NCBI RefSeq assembly: GCF_016924665.1
Contig: NZ_JAFFJT010000023.1
Location: 124,001-188,000, forward strand
Direction: 5' to 3'
Length of the DNA: 64,000 bases
Source of the DNA: Nocardioides sp. SYSU D00038
Lineage (GTDB): Bacteria > Actinomycetota > Actinomycetes > Propionibacteriales > Nocardioidaceae
Under the pieces are notes generated by a model. It did not search any database. It was not told the origin of the DNA and saw only the letters and a list, made by a program, of their open reading frames with translations. Made by a program: the position numbers and the translations under genes. Numbering within the stretch: position 1 is the first letter of the stretch; every line of letters starts with the position of its first letter. Shown piece after piece: positions 1 through 8,820 of this stretch.

Positions 1-1
1 C

Positions 2-421
2 CTCCGCCTGGGCCTGCACCACCGCGCGGCCCGGGAGCGGGCCGACGCCGGCGTGGACCTGGCCTTCGAGATGTTCCCCGTGCTCAAGGCCCGCTCGCGC
101 CAGCTCTGCGGGACCATGTCCGGCGGCGAGCAGCAGATGGTCGCCCTGGGTCGGGCCCTCGTCTCGCGCCCGCGCCTGCTCATCCTCGACGAGCCGTCCC
201 TCGGCCTGGCGCCGATGGTCGTGGACCAGGTCTTCGAGGTGATCGAGGCCGTCACCGCCCAGGACGTCACGGTGCTGCTCGCCGAGCAGAACATGCACCG
301 CGCCCTCTCGCTGTCGGATCAGGGCTACGTCCTCGCCGACGGGCGGATCGTCCTGACCGGCACCGGCGCGGAGCTGCTGCGCTCCGACCGGGTCCGCTCG
401 GCGTACCTGGGGGAACGATGA
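2..421 (+). CDS. livF: Branched-chain amino acid-type ABC transporter ATPase, C-terminal part
   Basis: This is the C-terminal 139 residues of an ABC ATPase; the start lies upstream of the window. The signature loop (MSGGEQQM), the Walker B region (LLILDEPSLGLAP) and the switch region (LLAEQN) are visible. SLGLAP and AEQN are typical of LivF, the second ATPase of high-affinity branched-chain amino acid/amide (HAAT) importers. It sits on the cytoplasmic face and energises uptake. Its stop codon overlaps the next start by 4 bp (ATGA), so it is translationally coupled to a CoA-dependent catabolic set. The imported substrate may therefore be an organic acid rather than an amino acid (inference). 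Family assignment is secure; substrate is unknown. Confidence 0.9.
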   Translation, partial: LRLGLHHRAARERADAGVDLAFEMFPVLKARSRQLCGTMSGGEQQMVALGRALVSRPRLLILDEPSLGLAPMVVDQVFEVIEAVTAQDVTVLLAEQNMHRALSLSDQGYVLADGRIVLTGTGAELLRSDRVRSAYLGER

Positions 422-1011
422 GCACCGGCGGCACCATCGCGAGCCTCGGTCGCGTCCCGTGGACGTCGGCCGGGCCACTCACCGAGGACCAGCAGCACCT
501 GGCGACCACGATCCGAGCCGACTGGTCGGACGCAGGCCTTGGCGTCGGCCCGGTCGACGACGCGGGCCGGCTCAGCGGCCCGTTCGACCTGATGGTCGCC
601 AGCCCTCGCGTCGGTCGCGCCGTACTCGAGCTCGCCGGGAGCTTCCGCCAGGGACTCCTGTCGCCCGTCGAGCGGGAGACCGTGGTCCTCGTGGTCGCAG
701 CGCACGACCGGTGCGGCTACATGTGGGCCGGGCACCTACCGCTCGCCCGCAGGGTCGGCCTGGCCGACGACCTGGCACTGGCCCTGCGCGACGGTGCTCC
801 GCTGCCGCACGACGCCCCGCGGGTGGCCGCCCTCGCGCGCGAGCTGTGCCGGACCGGCGACGTCGAGGACGAGCACTTCGAGCGTGCTGTGGAGCAGCTG
901 GGGTGGCCGCGCGTCCAGGAGGCGGTGTGGCTGGTCGGTCTCTACCGGGCGCTCGCACTCGCGATGCGGGTGGCCCGGGTGACCGATCCGCACGAGGCAG
1001 GAGAGCAGTGA
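418..1011 (+). CDS. Carboxymuconolactone decarboxylase-like (CMD/AhpD fold) protein
   Basis: A 197-residue all-helical protein with the CMD-family core around residues 60-110. That core holds an ERE/VVLVVAAH helix followed by CGYMWAGHLPLARRVGL, which matches the family's Y-x-W-x-x-H-x-x-x-A-x-x-x-G pattern. Members include gamma-carboxymuconolactone decarboxylases and AhpD-like peroxidase partners, but the C-x-x-C redox pair of AhpD is absent, so an alkylhydroperoxidase role is unlikely. It overlaps livF by 4 bp upstream and the acyl-CoA ligase by 4 bp downstream, so it belongs to the same operon. A role in degrading an aromatic or alicyclic acid is plausible from context; the actual reaction cannot be read from the sequence. 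Confidence 0.8.
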   Translation: MSTGGTIASLGRVPWTSAGPLTEDQQHLATTIRADWSDAGLGVGPVDDAGRLSGPFDLMVASPRVGRAVLELAGSFRQGLLSPVERETVVLVVAAHDRCGYMWAGHLPLARRVGLADDLALALRDGAPLPHDAPRVAALARELCRTGDVEDEHFERAVEQLGWPRVQEAVWLVGLYRALALAMRVARVTDPHEAGEQ

Positions 1012-2537
1012 CGGTGCGCGATCCCGTGCTCCGGGACTACCTCTGCCACGCCGTGGCCCGCCACGGCGCACGCCGGGCGCTCGTGGTCGACGGCCGCACC
1101 TGGACGTTCGAGGAGCTGGACCGAGCGGCCCGGGCGGTCGCGGGAAGCCTCCGTGAGCGAGGGGTCGGCCCCGGCACCCCCGTGGCGCTGGTCCTGCGCA
1201 ACTGCGCGGAGTACGTCGTCGCCGACCTCGCCGTCGCCCTCCTGGGTGGGGCGAAGGTGCCGCTCAACCTGATGCTCTCGGTCGACGAGCAGGCCTACAT
1301 CATCGGCGACTCGGGAGCGACGGTGTGCGTCGTCCAGCACGACCGGCTGGCCGCGGTCGAGCAGGCCCGCGCCTCGGGCGCCGTCACCCAGACCCTGGTG
1401 GTCGGTGGCGACGCCGACGAGTGGCAGGACGCCCTCGGCCACGAGCCCGTGGTGCAGGACGGCACGGTGCCCCCGTCGTCACGCGCGCTGATCATGTACA
1501 CCGGCGGTACGACGGGCCGCCCCAAGGGCGCGGTGCACACGCAGCGGGGCATCGCGATGAACCTGCTGTCGCACCTGATCGAGATGGAGCTCACCGCCGA
1601 CGACGTCCTGCTGCTGACCTCGCCGCTCCCCCACAGCGCCGGGTTCCTGCTGCAGGCCGCCCTCACCAAGGGCGCCACGGTGCTGGTGGAGGACCGGTTC
1701 GACGTCGAGTCGGTCCTGGACCGGATCGAGCAGGACCGCGTCAGCTACCTGTTCCTCGTCCCCACGATGATCTACCGGCTCCTCGACGCCGTCGTCAGCC
1801 GCGGCGACTTCGACGGCACCTCGCTGCGGACGATCCTCTACGGGGCCGCGCCGATCACGAGGGACAGGCTGGAGCAGGGCCTGCGCCTCCTCGGGCCGGT
1901 GTTCATGCAGCTCTACGCGCAGTCCGAGGCACCGAACTTCCTCACCCGGCTCCGCCGCGACGACCACCGCCTCGACGCCGAGGGCGGGCACCGCCTGACC
2001 AGCTGTGGCCAGCCCGTCGTCATGGCCGAGGTCCGGGTCCGGGCGAGTGACGGGTCGACCTGCGCGCCGGGCGAGGTGGGCGAGGTGACCGCCCGGACGC
2101 CGTACACGATGGAGGGATACCTGGCCCGTCCCGACGAGACCAGCGAAGCACTCCGGGAGGGGTGGCTGCACACCGGTGACCTGGGCTACCTCACGACCGA
2201 CGGCTACCTCCACCTGGTGGACCGCAAGAAGGACATGATCATCAGCGGCGGGCTCAACGTGTACTCCAGCGAGGTCGAGCAGGTGCTCGCCCAGCTCGAC
2301 GGGGTGAAGGAGGTCGCCGTCGCCGGGGTGCCCCACCCCGACTGGGGCGAGGCCGTCGTGGCCTTCGTGATCCCCGACGGCGGAGGCGTCAGCGCGGACG
2401 AGATAGCCGCCGCCGCGCGCGGCGCGCTCACCGCCTACAAGCGTCCGAAGGCGGTGGTCCTCGTCGAGGAGCTGCCCACCACGGCCGTCGGCAAGATCGA
2501 CAAGAAACAGCTCCGAGGACGGTGGACCGGATGGTGA
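1008..2537 (+). CDS. AMP-forming acyl-CoA ligase (ANL superfamily)
   Basis: A 509-residue enzyme that would activate a carboxylic acid to its CoA thioester through an acyl-adenylate. The ATP-binding motif YTGGTTGRPKG is at residues 164-174. Later come GWLHTGD, DRKKDMIISGG (the hinge to the C-terminal domain) and PTTAVGKIDK, with the catalytic lysine near residue 499. GTG at 1008 is chosen because it gives the usual N-terminus (TVRDPVLRDYL) and a GTGA overlap with the CMD gene; the frame is open further upstream but has no family character there. The thiolase follows with a short overlap. The substrate could be a fatty, aromatic or terpenoid acid; motifs do not decide. Confidence 0.93.
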   Translation: MTVRDPVLRDYLCHAVARHGARRALVVDGRTWTFEELDRAARAVAGSLRERGVGPGTPVALVLRNCAEYVVADLAVALLGGAKVPLNLMLSVDEQAYIIGDSGATVCVVQHDRLAAVEQARASGAVTQTLVVGGDADEWQDALGHEPVVQDGTVPPSSRALIMYTGGTTGRPKGAVHTQRGIAMNLLSHLIEMELTADDVLLLTSPLPHSAGFLLQAALTKGATVLVEDRFDVESVLDRIEQDRVSYLFLVPTMIYRLLDAVVSRGDFDGTSLRTILYGAAPITRDRLEQGLRLLGPVFMQLYAQSEAPNFLTRLRRDDHRLDAEGGHRLTSCGQPVVMAEVRVRASDGSTCAPGEVGEVTARTPYTMEGYLARPDETSEALREGWLHTGDLGYLTTDGYLHLVDRKKDMIISGGLNVYSSEVEQVLAQLDGVKEVAVAGVPHPDWGEAVVAFVIPDGGGVSADEIAAAARGALTAYKRPKAVVLVEELPTTAVGKIDKKQLRGRWTGW

Positions 2538-3700
2538 GCAGGACCCCGCTGCTGCTGGGCTGGAGCCACACGCAGTTCGGCAAGCGGCCCGAGGCCACGC
2601 TCGAGTCGCTCGTCGTCGAGGCGGGACGGGCAGCCCTGGCGGACGCGGCCGTCGACCCACGGCAGGTCGACCTCGTGGTCGTCGGTCACTTCAACTCGGG
2701 CATGCACCCCTTGGGGTTCCCGTCCTCGCTCCCCCTCCAGATCGACGACGGGCTGTTCGGGGTCCCCTCGCTGCGGGTCGAGAACGCCTGTGCGTCAGGC
2801 TCCGCGGCCGTGCACACCGCCCTGACCCACCTGCTCGCCGGGCGCGCGACGACGATCCTGGTCATCGGCGTCGAGAAGATGACCGGCATCCCGCCCGAGG
2901 CCGTGGGCTCCGCCCTCCTGGGCGCCGACTACGACGCCGCCGGGACCTCGTCGACCAGCGGGTTCGCCGGCCTGTTCGCCGACGTCGCCCGCGAGTACGA
3001 GCGACGCCACGGGCCGGTGGCCGACACCCTGGGTGCCATCGCCGCCAAGAGCCACCGCCTCGGGGCCGCCAACCCGCTGGCCCACCTGCGCAAGGACCTC
3101 GGCGAGGAGTTCTGCTCCACCACGTCCGAGCGGAACCCGGTGGTCGCCGCACCGCTACGACGCACCGACTGCTCCCCGGTCTCCGACGGCGCCGCCGCGC
3201 TGGTCCTCGGCCACCGGCCGACCTCGGAGCGGCACGGCGCCGTCCGCGTCGTGGGGTGGGCCGCTGCCAACGACCACCTGCCGTCGTCGCGCCGCGACCC
3301 CTTGGCCTTCGCCGCGACGGAGCTCGCCTGGCACCGAGCCCTGGCCGACGCGGACGTCTCGACGACCGACCTCGACCTCGTCGAGCTCCACGACTGCTTC
3401 ACCATCGCCGAGCTGCGGATGTACGAGGTGCTCGGGCTCGCCGGCCCCGGCGAGGGGCGCCGTGCCCTCGAGGAGGGCCTGGTCCTGCCCGGTGGCGTCC
3501 TCCCGGTCAACCCCTCGGGCGGCCTGAAATCCAAGGGTCACCCCGTCGGGGCCACCGGCGTCTCCCAGCACGTCTGCGTCGCGATGCAGCTCACCGGCAC
3601 CTTCCCCGGGCACCAGGTCGCGGGAGCCCGCCTCGGCGCGGTGCACAACATGGGCGGGCTCGCGGTGGCCAACCACGTCACCGTCCTCGCTGCACCCTGA
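2531..3700 (+). CDS. Thiolase-family protein (SCP-x / lipid-transfer type)
   Basis: A 389-residue thiolase-fold enzyme. The nucleophilic cysteine is C87 in ENACASGS. The motif HDCFTIAE and the C-terminal GHPVGATG are characteristic of SCP-x-type thiolases, while the second catalytic cysteine of classical acetyl-CoA acetyltransferases is replaced by HNMGG. It would cleave a beta-ketoacyl-CoA at the end of a beta-oxidation-like pathway. ATG at 2531 is preferred over GTG 2522 or 2534 because AGGA lies about 11 bases upstream. It overlaps the ligase gene by 7 bp and is the last gene of the operon. Many actinobacterial relatives act on sterol side chains or branched acids; that is family knowledge, not shown here. 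Confidence 0.88.
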   Translation: MVSRTPLLLGWSHTQFGKRPEATLESLVVEAGRAALADAAVDPRQVDLVVVGHFNSGMHPLGFPSSLPLQIDDGLFGVPSLRVENACASGSAAVHTALTHLLAGRATTILVIGVEKMTGIPPEAVGSALLGADYDAAGTSSTSGFAGLFADVAREYERRHGPVADTLGAIAAKSHRLGAANPLAHLRKDLGEEFCSTTSERNPVVAAPLRRTDCSPVSDGAAALVLGHRPTSERHGAVRVVGWAAANDHLPSSRRDPLAFAATELAWHRALADADVSTTDLDLVELHDCFTIAELRMYEVLGLAGPGEGRRALEEGLVLPGGVLPVNPSGGLKSKGHPVGATGVSQHVCVAMQLTGTFPGHQVAGARLGAVHNMGGLAVANHVTVLAAP

Positions 3701-3786
3701 GCTCGTGATCGTGTCGTGGCGCGGCGGACAGCGGACGCCGGGTCCTGCTGCTGCCTCTCCGGAAGGACGGATCCTGCGCGGAGCGC

Positions 3787-4431
3787 CTAGCGGAGCCCGG
3801 CCTCGTAGGCGGCGATCACGAGGTGCACCCGGTCGCGGGCGCCCAGCTTTGCGAGGATGCGGGCGACGTGGGTCTTGGCGGTCAGCGGGCTGACGACCAG
3901 CTCGGCCGCGATCTCCTGGTTGCTCCGGCCCGCGGCGACCAGCCGCAGCACCTCGCGCTCGCGCGCCGTCAGGCTGGCCAGCCGCTCGGGCGCCGGAGCG
4001 TCCGGGTGGCTCAGCGCGCGGGTAATCACCGCCCTGGTCGCGCCCGGCGACAGCAGCGCCTCCCCGGCCGCAACCGTGCGGATGGCGTCCAGCAGGGCGT
4101 CCGGGCGGGTGTCCTTGGGCAGGAAGCCGCACGCCCCGGCGCGCAGACCCTGCAGGACGTTGGTGTCGGTCTCGAACGTGGTCAGGATCAGCACCTTGCT
4201 GCCGCTCGACCCGTCGTCGGCGGAGATCCGCCGGGTGGCCTCGATGCCGTCGGTGCTCGGCATCCTGATGTCCATCAGGACGACGTCGGGGCGCAGCTCG
4301 CGGGTCAGCGTCACCGCCTCGTCGCCGGTGCCGGCCTCGCCGACGACCTCCATGTCGGCGGCGGAGCCGACCAGCAGCGCGAACGCCCCACGCACCAGGG
4401 CCTGGTCGTCGGCGAGCAGGACCCGGATCAC
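3787..4431 (-). CDS. NarL/LuxR-family response regulator
   Basis: A 214-residue two-component regulator. The receiver domain spans residues 1-120 with acidic pocket D8/D9, phospho-acceptor D54 (LMDIRMP) and a conserved K near 104. A LuxR-type helix-turn-helix follows (LTAREREVLRLVAAGRSNQEIA). GTG at 4431 is chosen because it begins MIRVLLADDQ exactly at the receiver and overlaps the kinase stop by 4 bp (GTGA); GTG 4446 would add five residues. It is the last gene of an MMPL-kinase-regulator operon. The inverted repeat 5' of the MMPL gene (7781-7798) is a candidate binding site (inference). Confidence 0.95.
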   Translation of the reverse strand: MIRVLLADDQALVRGAFALLVGSAADMEVVGEAGTGDEAVTLTRELRPDVVLMDIRMPSTDGIEATRRISADDGSSGSKVLILTTFETDTNVLQGLRAGACGFLPKDTRPDALLDAIRTVAAGEALLSPGATRAVITRALSHPDAPAPERLASLTAREREVLRLVAAGRSNQEIAAELVVSPLTAKTHVARILAKLGARDRVHLVIAAYEAGLR

Positions 4432-5603
4432 GACGGCACCCGCCACGTCTCCGGCAGGGGCAGGCAGGCCGACACCTCGAACCCACCGGAGTCGACCGGC
4501 CCGGCGGACAGCTCACCACCGAGGGCCTGCGCGCGTCCTGCCATCCCGGCGATGCCGAAGCCGGCCGGTGTCGCGGTCGAGCCCGGCCGCGGGGGCCCGT
4601 GGTCCACGACCGTGATCCGCAGCCGGTGGCCGTCCTGCTCGAGCCGGACGGTCGCGTGCTCGGCCGTCGAGTGCCGCACGACGTTGGTGAGCGACTCCTG
4701 GATGATCCGGTAGGCCACGACGGACACCGTCGACGGCAGCTCGTCGTCCAGCCCGTCAGCCTCCACGTCGACCCGGACCCCGGCCGCCTCGGCCACGTCC
4801 ACCAGACGCTGCAGCTCGCCGAGGTGGGGCGCCGGGTCGGTCGACCCCGCCTCACCGCCGTGCAGCACGTCGAGGACGGCGCGCAGCTCCTGGAGCGTGG
4901 CCCGGCTCGTGTCCGAGAGGTCGTGGAGCGTGGTGGACAGCTCCTGCAGTGGCGTGTCCCCCTGCCCGGGCAACTGGTCGATCAGGTGCGCGGCGACCGA
5001 CGCCTGGACGTTCGCCACCGCGAGGCCGTGGGCCAGGACGTCGTGCAGCTCGGCGGCGATCAGGACCCGCTCCTCGGCCACCCGCCGCTCGACCTCGTCG
5101 GCACGCTCCTGCTCGAGCCGCGCGGCGACGGCGGACCTCCAGCTGTCGTGGAACCGGACGGCCAGCCCGGCGAAGAAGGCCATGAACAGCCAACCGACGC
5201 CGAGGAGGGCATCGGTGGGTGCCCCCGACGTCTCGTCGGCGAGCACCGGCACGGTCACCGTGGCCATCGCGAGCAGGGCGGCGGCCGCCCGCCGCGGTGG
5301 TGCGCTGTAGCGCGCCGCCGCGAACGCCCCCACCAGCGAGGCCGGCAACGTGGCCTCGTGGGGGTAGTCGAGGAGGTGGTACGGCGTCGACACCACGAGG
5401 ACGACGAGGACGACGGCGATCGGCCAGCGCCGGCGGGCCAGCAGCGGCACCGAGACCGCGCCCAGGAGCGCGACCGCCCACCCGTCCACGCTCCGCTCGC
5501 CGTCGAAGTCGATCGTCTCGAGCGTGGTCGCGACGACGACGCCGAGCACGAACGACCCCGCCGCCAGCAGCCGGTCGGCCACTGGCGGACGGAGCGCCAT
5601 CAT
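4428..5603 (-). CDS. NarL-type sensor histidine kinase (HisKA_3)
   Basis: A 391-residue membrane kinase. About five hydrophobic segments occupy residues 10-150, then a short coiled linker (ARLEQERADEVERRVAEE) leads to the dimerisation/phospho-acceptor box AELHDVLAHGLA with H187. The C-terminal HATPase_c domain carries the N-box-like RIIQESLTNVVRHS and GFGIAGM. There is no extracytoplasmic sensor domain, so the signal is probably sensed in or near the membrane, as in envelope-stress kinases. ATG at 5603 is used, with a second ATG immediately after. It lies 3 bp after the MMPL gene and overlaps the regulator by 4 bp. It is paralogous to the kinase at 54556-55794. Confidence 0.93.
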   Translation of the reverse strand: MMALRPPVADRLLAAGSFVLGVVVATTLETIDFDGERSVDGWAVALLGAVSVPLLARRRWPIAVVLVVLVVSTPYHLLDYPHEATLPASLVGAFAAARYSAPPRRAAAALLAMATVTVPVLADETSGAPTDALLGVGWLFMAFFAGLAVRFHDSWRSAVAARLEQERADEVERRVAEERVLIAAELHDVLAHGLAVANVQASVAAHLIDQLPGQGDTPLQELSTTLHDLSDTSRATLQELRAVLDVLHGGEAGSTDPAPHLGELQRLVDVAEAAGVRVDVEADGLDDELPSTVSVVAYRIIQESLTNVVRHSTAEHATVRLEQDGHRLRITVVDHGPPRPGSTATPAGFGIAGMAGRAQALGGELSAGPVDSGGFEVSACLPLPETWRVPS

Positions 5604-5606
5604 CGT

Positions 5607-7721
5607 TCACACACGGTCATCGACTCTGTCCTCGTTCGCGCGCCAGAGCTTGCTGGGCCACCAGATCCGCGGGCCCAGCGACATCGTCAGCGCGGGGACC
5701 ACGATGGACCGCACCAGCAGGGTGTCGATGAGCACGCCGACGGCCACCAGTATCCCGATCTCGACGAGCATGACGAGCGGCAGCGAGGCCAGCACCGCGA
5801 ACGTCGCCGCGAGCACGACGCCGGCCGAGGTGATCACGCCTCCGGTCGTCGCGAGGCCACGCTTCGTGCCGTCGACGGTGCCGTGCCGCACGGCTTCCTC
5901 CCGGACCCGGGTCATCAGGAAGATGTTGTAGTCGACACCGAGCGCGACCAGGAAGAGGAACCCGATCAGGGGCACCGACGACTCCAGCCCGGCGAACCCG
6001 AGCACGTGGTCGAACACCAGGTTGCACACCCCGAGGGCTCCGAAGTACGACACCACGACGGTGGCGACCAGCACCAGCGGAGCCACGATCGACCGCAGCA
6101 GCAGCCCGAGGATCGCGAGCACCACCAGCAGGATCAGCGGCATCACCAGGTTGCGGTCGCTCCGGTTGGTTTTCGCCTCGTCGAGCTTCTCGGCACTCGG
6201 CCCCCCGACCAGCGCGTCCTCGCCGGCGACCTCGCGCACGTTCTCCCGGAGGTCCTTGATCGTGGCCGTCTCACCCGCGCTCTCCGGCGGGTCGACCGGG
6301 ATCGCCGAGATCTCCACCCAGTCCTCGCCGGTCCGGCCGATCTCGGCCCTGACCACCCCGTCGGTGTCCTCGACGGCAGCCAGGACCTCGCGGCTGTGGT
6401 CGGGTCGACTCATCACGGTCAGCGGCTGACCGCCCTGCTCGGGGAAGCGCGCCTCGATCAGCTTCGCCCCGGTGACCGACTCCGGTGCCGACCGGGCGAA
6501 CTGGTCCAGCTGCGGCAGGGCGCTGTTGACACCGACGGTGCCCAGCGCGAGGCCGCCCAGGAGGACCAGCGGCACCAGCCAGCCGACGACGCGGCGGCGT
6601 GCGACCAGATCGCCGAGCCGGGCCCACCGCGACCCGGCTGCGCGCACCTCGGCACCGAAGCGGGGCACGAACGGCCAGAAGACGCGGCGCCCGAGCACCA
6701 CCAGCAGCGCCGGGAAGAGCGTCAGCATGACCAGCAGCGCGGCCCCGATGCCCGCCGCACCGACCGGGCCGAGGCTGCTGATGCTGTTGAGGTCCGCGGC
6801 CAGCAGGCACAGCAGGCCGGCGACCACCGTCGCCGCCGAGGCCAGGATGGCCGGCCCGGCCCCCCGCAGGGCCGCCAGCATCGCGTCGATCGGCCGCTCG
6901 TGGTGGTGCAGCTCCTCGCGGTAGCGCGACACGAGGAGCAGTGCGTAGTCGGTGCCCGCGCCGAAGACCAGGACGATCAGCAGCGCGGAGCTCATGCTGG
7001 TGATCGTGAAGTCGAGGGCCTGGGTCAGTGCGTAGACGACACCCATCGACGTGACCGCCGCGACCCCGACGGCGGCGAGCGGGACCAGCCACAGCAGCGG
7101 ACTGCGGTAGGTCAGGATCAGCAGCACCGCCACCACCAGGGCCGTCGCCAGCAGCAGCCTCGAGTCGACGGCGTCGAACACCTCGTCCATGTCGGCGCCG
7201 AGCGCGGTCGGGCCGGTGACGTGGACGTCCAGGCCGTCTGGCGTGTCGGCGAGCAGCCGACGCGCATCGGCGGTGGCGCCTGCCTCCTCGGCGACCGCCT
7301 CGCGGTCCAGCGGCAGCGCGTACATCAGGGCGGTGCCGTCGGCGGAGTCGACGATCTCGGGCGGCGCGTCGGCGTCGGTGCCGAAGCGCTCCGCCAGCTC
7401 GGCGTGGCCGCGCAAGGCCGCCTCCCGGTCGCCCGGCTGGAGACCGCCGGGCCGTTCGTAGACGACCACCAGCAGGCCGTTCTCGCCGCCAGGCAGGTCG
7501 GCCTCGGCCTGGAGCACCCTGGTGGACTGGGCGCTGGCGGGCAGGTAGTCCACCTGGCCGTCGCGGGTCACCGAGTCGAGCTTGCCGGCGAGTGCGAAGC
7601 CACCCACCACGAGCCCGACCCACACAGCCACCACGACCCAGGGCAGCAGGGTCTTGGATCGCGATCTCTTCGTCGTGGATTCGGCACCGGTTCGGCCGGG
7701 CGCCTGGAGTTCTGTGGTCAT
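5607..7721 (-). CDS. MMPL/RND-family membrane transporter
   Basis: A 704-residue protein with two repeats, each one TM helix, an extracytoplasmic loop and a five-helix bundle: the pattern of MMPL exporters of lipids or lipophilic compounds. TM1 lies near residues 22-42 (LLPWVVVAVWVGLVVGGFALAG). GADYALLLVSRYREEL and GVDYNIFLMTRVREE mark the conserved TM4 and TM10 regions, with aspartates of the proton relay. ATG at 7721 is preferred: the frame runs about 200 bases further upstream, but that stretch is basic, carries regulatory repeats and lacks family similarity. It heads the operon with the kinase and regulator, so its expression is probably controlled by them. Substrate unknown. Confidence 0.92.
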   Translation of the reverse strand: MTTELQAPGRTGAESTTKRSRSKTLLPWVVVAVWVGLVVGGFALAGKLDSVTRDGQVDYLPASAQSTRVLQAEADLPGGENGLLVVVYERPGGLQPGDREAALRGHAELAERFGTDADAPPEIVDSADGTALMYALPLDREAVAEEAGATADARRLLADTPDGLDVHVTGPTALGADMDEVFDAVDSRLLLATALVVAVLLILTYRSPLLWLVPLAAVGVAAVTSMGVVYALTQALDFTITSMSSALLIVLVFGAGTDYALLLVSRYREELHHHERPIDAMLAALRGAGPAILASAATVVAGLLCLLAADLNSISSLGPVGAAGIGAALLVMLTLFPALLVVLGRRVFWPFVPRFGAEVRAAGSRWARLGDLVARRRVVGWLVPLVLLGGLALGTVGVNSALPQLDQFARSAPESVTGAKLIEARFPEQGGQPLTVMSRPDHSREVLAAVEDTDGVVRAEIGRTGEDWVEISAIPVDPPESAGETATIKDLRENVREVAGEDALVGGPSAEKLDEAKTNRSDRNLVMPLILLVVLAILGLLLRSIVAPLVLVATVVVSYFGALGVCNLVFDHVLGFAGLESSVPLIGFLFLVALGVDYNIFLMTRVREEAVRHGTVDGTKRGLATTGGVITSAGVVLAATFAVLASLPLVMLVEIGILVAVGVLIDTLLVRSIVVPALTMSLGPRIWWPSKLWRANEDRVDDRV

Positions 7722-7780
7722 GGCGACCACGCTGCCAAGCCGCCCGGACCGACGCGTCCGGCCGCGGCAGACACCTCGGC

Positions 7781-7798
7781 GTACTCCGCGGGGAGTAC
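7781..7798. promoter_or_regulatory. Inverted repeat GTACTCC-N4-GGAGTAC, candidate operator
   Basis: Perfect 7-bp arms lie 60 bp upstream of the MMPL start, in the divergent region shared with the ABC operon. The position suits control of the MMPL/kinase/regulator operon by its own LuxR-type regulator, which binds as a dimer. This is seen in the sequence; the binding partner is inferred. Confidence 0.5.
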
Positions 7799-7832
7799 GA
7801 CGGACGGCGTTCGGCGGGCGGCTCGAGAGCGG

Positions 7833-7848
7833 TGTGACCTGGGTCACT
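7833..7848. promoter_or_regulatory. CRP/GlxR-like site TGTGA-N6-TCACT
   Basis: TGTGACCTGGGTCACT matches the TGTGA-N6-TCACA pattern bound by CRP/GlxR-family cAMP-responsive regulators except at the last base, and contains a GTGACC/GGTCAC inverted repeat. It ends 47 bp before the GTG start of the ABC ATPase at 7895. A possible -10 hexamer TAGCAT (7851-7856) lies next to it. Binding there would affect the ABC operon, possibly as a repressor. The match is seen; the regulator is inferred. Confidence 0.5.
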
Positions 7849-7894
7849 GCTAGCATCGGGCCGCGCGCGAGGCGAGGGGGAACGGGGTGGAGCC

Positions 7895-8820
7895 GTGCTG
7901 AACCTTCCCGCTCCCCCACGACACCTCCCCGAGTTCGGGCACGACGCGCTGGTGGTGTGCGACAACCTGGTGCGCATCTACCAGTCGGCGTCGGTGGAGG
8001 TGCAGGCCCTGCAGGGTCTGGACCTGCTCGTTCAGGAGGGCGAGATGATCGCCCTGGTCGGTGCTTCGGGGTCGGGGAAGTCGACGTTGCTCAACGTGCT
8101 GGCGGGCGTGGACTCGCCGACGGCCGGCCGCGCCCGGGTGGCGGGGCACGACCTGGTGGACCTGTCGCGGCGCGAGCGGGTGCGCTACCGCCGGCACGTC
8201 GTCGGGTTCGTGCGCAGCAGACCTCGCGCAACCTCGTGCCGTACCTGACCTCGCGGCACGCCGTCGACCTGCCCCTGACGATCGCCGGGGCCGCGCGACG
8301 CGAACGTCAGAAGCGGACGGCGGAGCTGCTCGAGCTCGTCGGCGTGGCGCACTGCGCCGACCGCCGGCCCGCGGAGATGTCCGGCGGGGAGCAGCAGCGG
8401 GTGTCGATCGCCGTGGCGCTCGCCAACCGACCGCGGGTGCTGCTCGCCGACGAGCCCACCGGGGAGCTCGACAGCGAGACGGGCGCGGAGGTGTTCGCCG
8501 CGCTGCGCACGGTCAACCGCGAGCTGGGCGTCACGGTCGTGGTCGTCACCCACGACGCCGAGGTGAGCGGCCAGGTGGCGCGCACGGTCGCGATCCGCGA
8601 CGGCCGCACGAGCAGCGAGGTGCTCCGCAGCCACGAGACCGCCGACGCGCCCGGCCGGGCGGAGGAGTTCGCGGTGATGGACCGCGCCGGGCGCGTGCAG
8701 CTGCCCCGCGAGTACCGCGAGGCGCTCGACCTGACCCGTCGGGTCCGGCTGTCGCTCGCCGAGGACCACGTGCAGATCCGCTCCGACCGGGACGACCACT
8801 CCGACCGGGGCGGCACGTGA
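7895..8820 (+). pseudogene. ABC transporter ATPase (MacB/LolD type), frameshifted
   Basis: An ATPase of the MacB/LolD group that partners FtsX-like permeases. The N-terminal part from GTG 7895 carries Walker A (GASGSGKST). After codon ~105 (HVVGFV) the reading jumps to another frame, which continues QQTSRNLVPYLT and holds the signature SGGEQQRVS, Walker B (LLADEPTGELD) and the H-loop (THD). Relatives read GFV-W-QQTSRNL at the junction; here GTGCGCAGCAG near 8208-8218 is one base short of encoding that. As it stands the N-terminal frame stops at 8248 after 117 residues. Restoring one base would give 308 residues. It is a true pseudogene or a sequencing error; no homopolymer is at the junction. 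It overlaps the next ATPase by 4 bp. Confidence 0.85.

Noticed and set aside
418..1011. AhpD-type alkylhydroperoxidase
   Set aside because: The C-x-x-C redox pair is absent, so only the CMD fold is supported.
4599..7853. A 1084-residue open frame on the plus strand
   Set aside because: It is antisense to the MMPL and kinase genes, is rich in Arg/His/Gly/Asp/Gln with no domains, and is a GC-driven shadow.
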